DNA of 64,000 nucleotides from Gammaproteobacteria bacterium (GTDB taxonomy: Bacteria > Pseudomonadota > Gammaproteobacteria > HK1). Position numbers and translations under genes: made by a program. The stretch covers positions 1,598,001 to 1,662,000 of the forward strand of contig WLWT01000001.1 of the NCBI GenBank assembly GCA_012103455.1. The letters run 5' to 3'. Below, piece by piece: positions 63,478-64,000 of the stretch (within the stretch, counting starts at the first letter, position 1; the number at the start of each line of letters is the position of its first letter). The notes under the pieces were generated by a model. That model saw nothing but the letters and a program-made list of their open reading frames with translations. It ran no database searches and was not told the origin of the DNA.

Positions 63478-64000
63478 TCAATACGAGCGCGGCATGCCTA
63501 AAACATGTTGCGCCACATAGTTCAGGACCATGTTGGCGGAGACCGGCGCGGTGCGGAACAGGCGGGTCTCGCGCCACTTGCGTTCGATATCGTATTCGCA
63601 GGCGAAGGCGAAACCGCCGAAGGTGTCGAAACACGCTTGAGCGGCCAGCCAGCTCGCTTCCGCCGCCAAGTACTTGGCCATATTCGCTGCGGCCCCGCAG
63701 GGTTGGCCGGCGTCGAATAAGGCGGCGCTTTTGCGTACCATCAGGTCGGCTGCCTCGATCTGGGCGTGGGCATGGGCGATAGGGAATTGAACGCCTTGGT
63801 TGGTGCCTATGGGTTTGCCGAATACGATGCGCTCGCCGGCATATTCCACCGCCCGTTCGATGAAATAGCGGCCATTGCCGATGGCTTCGGCGCCGATCAG
63901 GCAGCGCTCGGCGTTCATGCCATCCAGAATGTAGCGAAATCCCTTGCCTTCCTCGCCGATGAGGGCGGCACTGGGGAGCTCCAAGTTGTCGAAAAAAATC
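63478..64000 (-). CDS. Acyl-CoA dehydrogenase, C-terminal part
   Basis: The frame is open through the right edge (IFFDNLELPSAALIGEEGKG) and ends at 63478. The C-terminal helical domain of the family is clear: MNAERCLIGAEAIGNGRYFI, RIVFGKPIGTNQGVQFPIAH, FDTFGGFAFACEYDIERKWR (substrate-base region) and VLNYVAQHVLGMPRSY. It oxidises an acyl-CoA with FAD; chain specificity cannot be judged from about 174 residues. Confidence 0.92.
   Translation of the reverse strand, partial: IFFDNLELPSAALIGEEGKGFRYILDGMNAERCLIGAEAIGNGRYFIERAVEYAGERIVFGKPIGTNQGVQFPIAHAHAQIEAADLMVRKSAALFDAGQPCGAAANMAKYLAAEASWLAAQACFDTFGGFAFACEYDIERKWRETRLFRTAPVSANMVLNYVAQHVLGMPRSY

Overview
The window looks like the accessory-rich chromosome of a GC-rich proteobacterium, probably a gamma- or alphaproteobacterium. 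The evidence is the mix of TRAP and TctABC solute transporters, heterotetrameric sarcosine oxidase, metK-ahcY, a SpeH-type AdoMet decarboxylase and a PagL-like outer-membrane lipase. The many decayed insertion sequences and pseudogenes suggest a lineage under relaxed selection, such as a symbiont. That is inference; no rRNA or tRNA is visible to place it. No CRISPR array was seen.

Left arm (1-13,975). One long minus-strand cluster runs TRAP P-Q-M, a FadR-type regulator, a second TRAP P-Q-M, then soxB-soxD-soxA. soxA is open across the left edge. This reads as uptake and oxidative demethylation of a methylated amine or amino acid. Upstream lie a Rieske oxygenase, a decayed prpF and a fused remnant of a DapA-like and an SDR gene.

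Mobile island (13,976-36,150). It holds an intact IS5-family element, a decayed integrative element (AlpA, CHC2 zinc finger, PrimPol, DUF3987), and a two-gene operon: a 2,009-residue P-loop NTPase and a frameshifted partner ending in an Rx4H (HEPN-like) motif. This operon is the best candidate for an undescribed conflict or defence system. A second IS5 copy sits just upstream of its first gene. A graveyard of ABC, IS630, IS5, IS91 and IS4 remnants follows, with an AT-rich urea carboxylase boxed by an inverted pair of ~142-bp MITE-like repeats.

Middle (36,388-44,710). A broken CaiB-type gene, tctCBA and a PdxA-like dehydrogenase are followed by a second segment boxed by inverted copies of the same MITE. 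That segment carries an MFS remnant, a GDPD gene and an IS91 tail.

Right arm (44,711-64,000). This part is mostly intact. It holds an RND transporter with an acyl-CoA ligase, a hydratase with a DOPA-dioxygenase-like protein, a coiled-coil lipoprotein, ogt and an F420-precursor operon (CofG-CofH fusion and cofC). The F420 operon is preceded by an AhpD-like gene whose second catalytic cysteine codon is TGA in a CxxUxxxH context, a strong selenoprotein candidate. Then come metK, ahcY, a single integron-type cassette (Gly-rich ORF plus attC-like site), gcvT, a pagL-like gene, speD with an ornithine decarboxylase stub, and the end of an acyl-CoA dehydrogenase.

A trait that crosses all regions is short tandem duplication (11-21 bp) at gene starts, stops and inside pseudogenes, including one that directly causes a frameshift.
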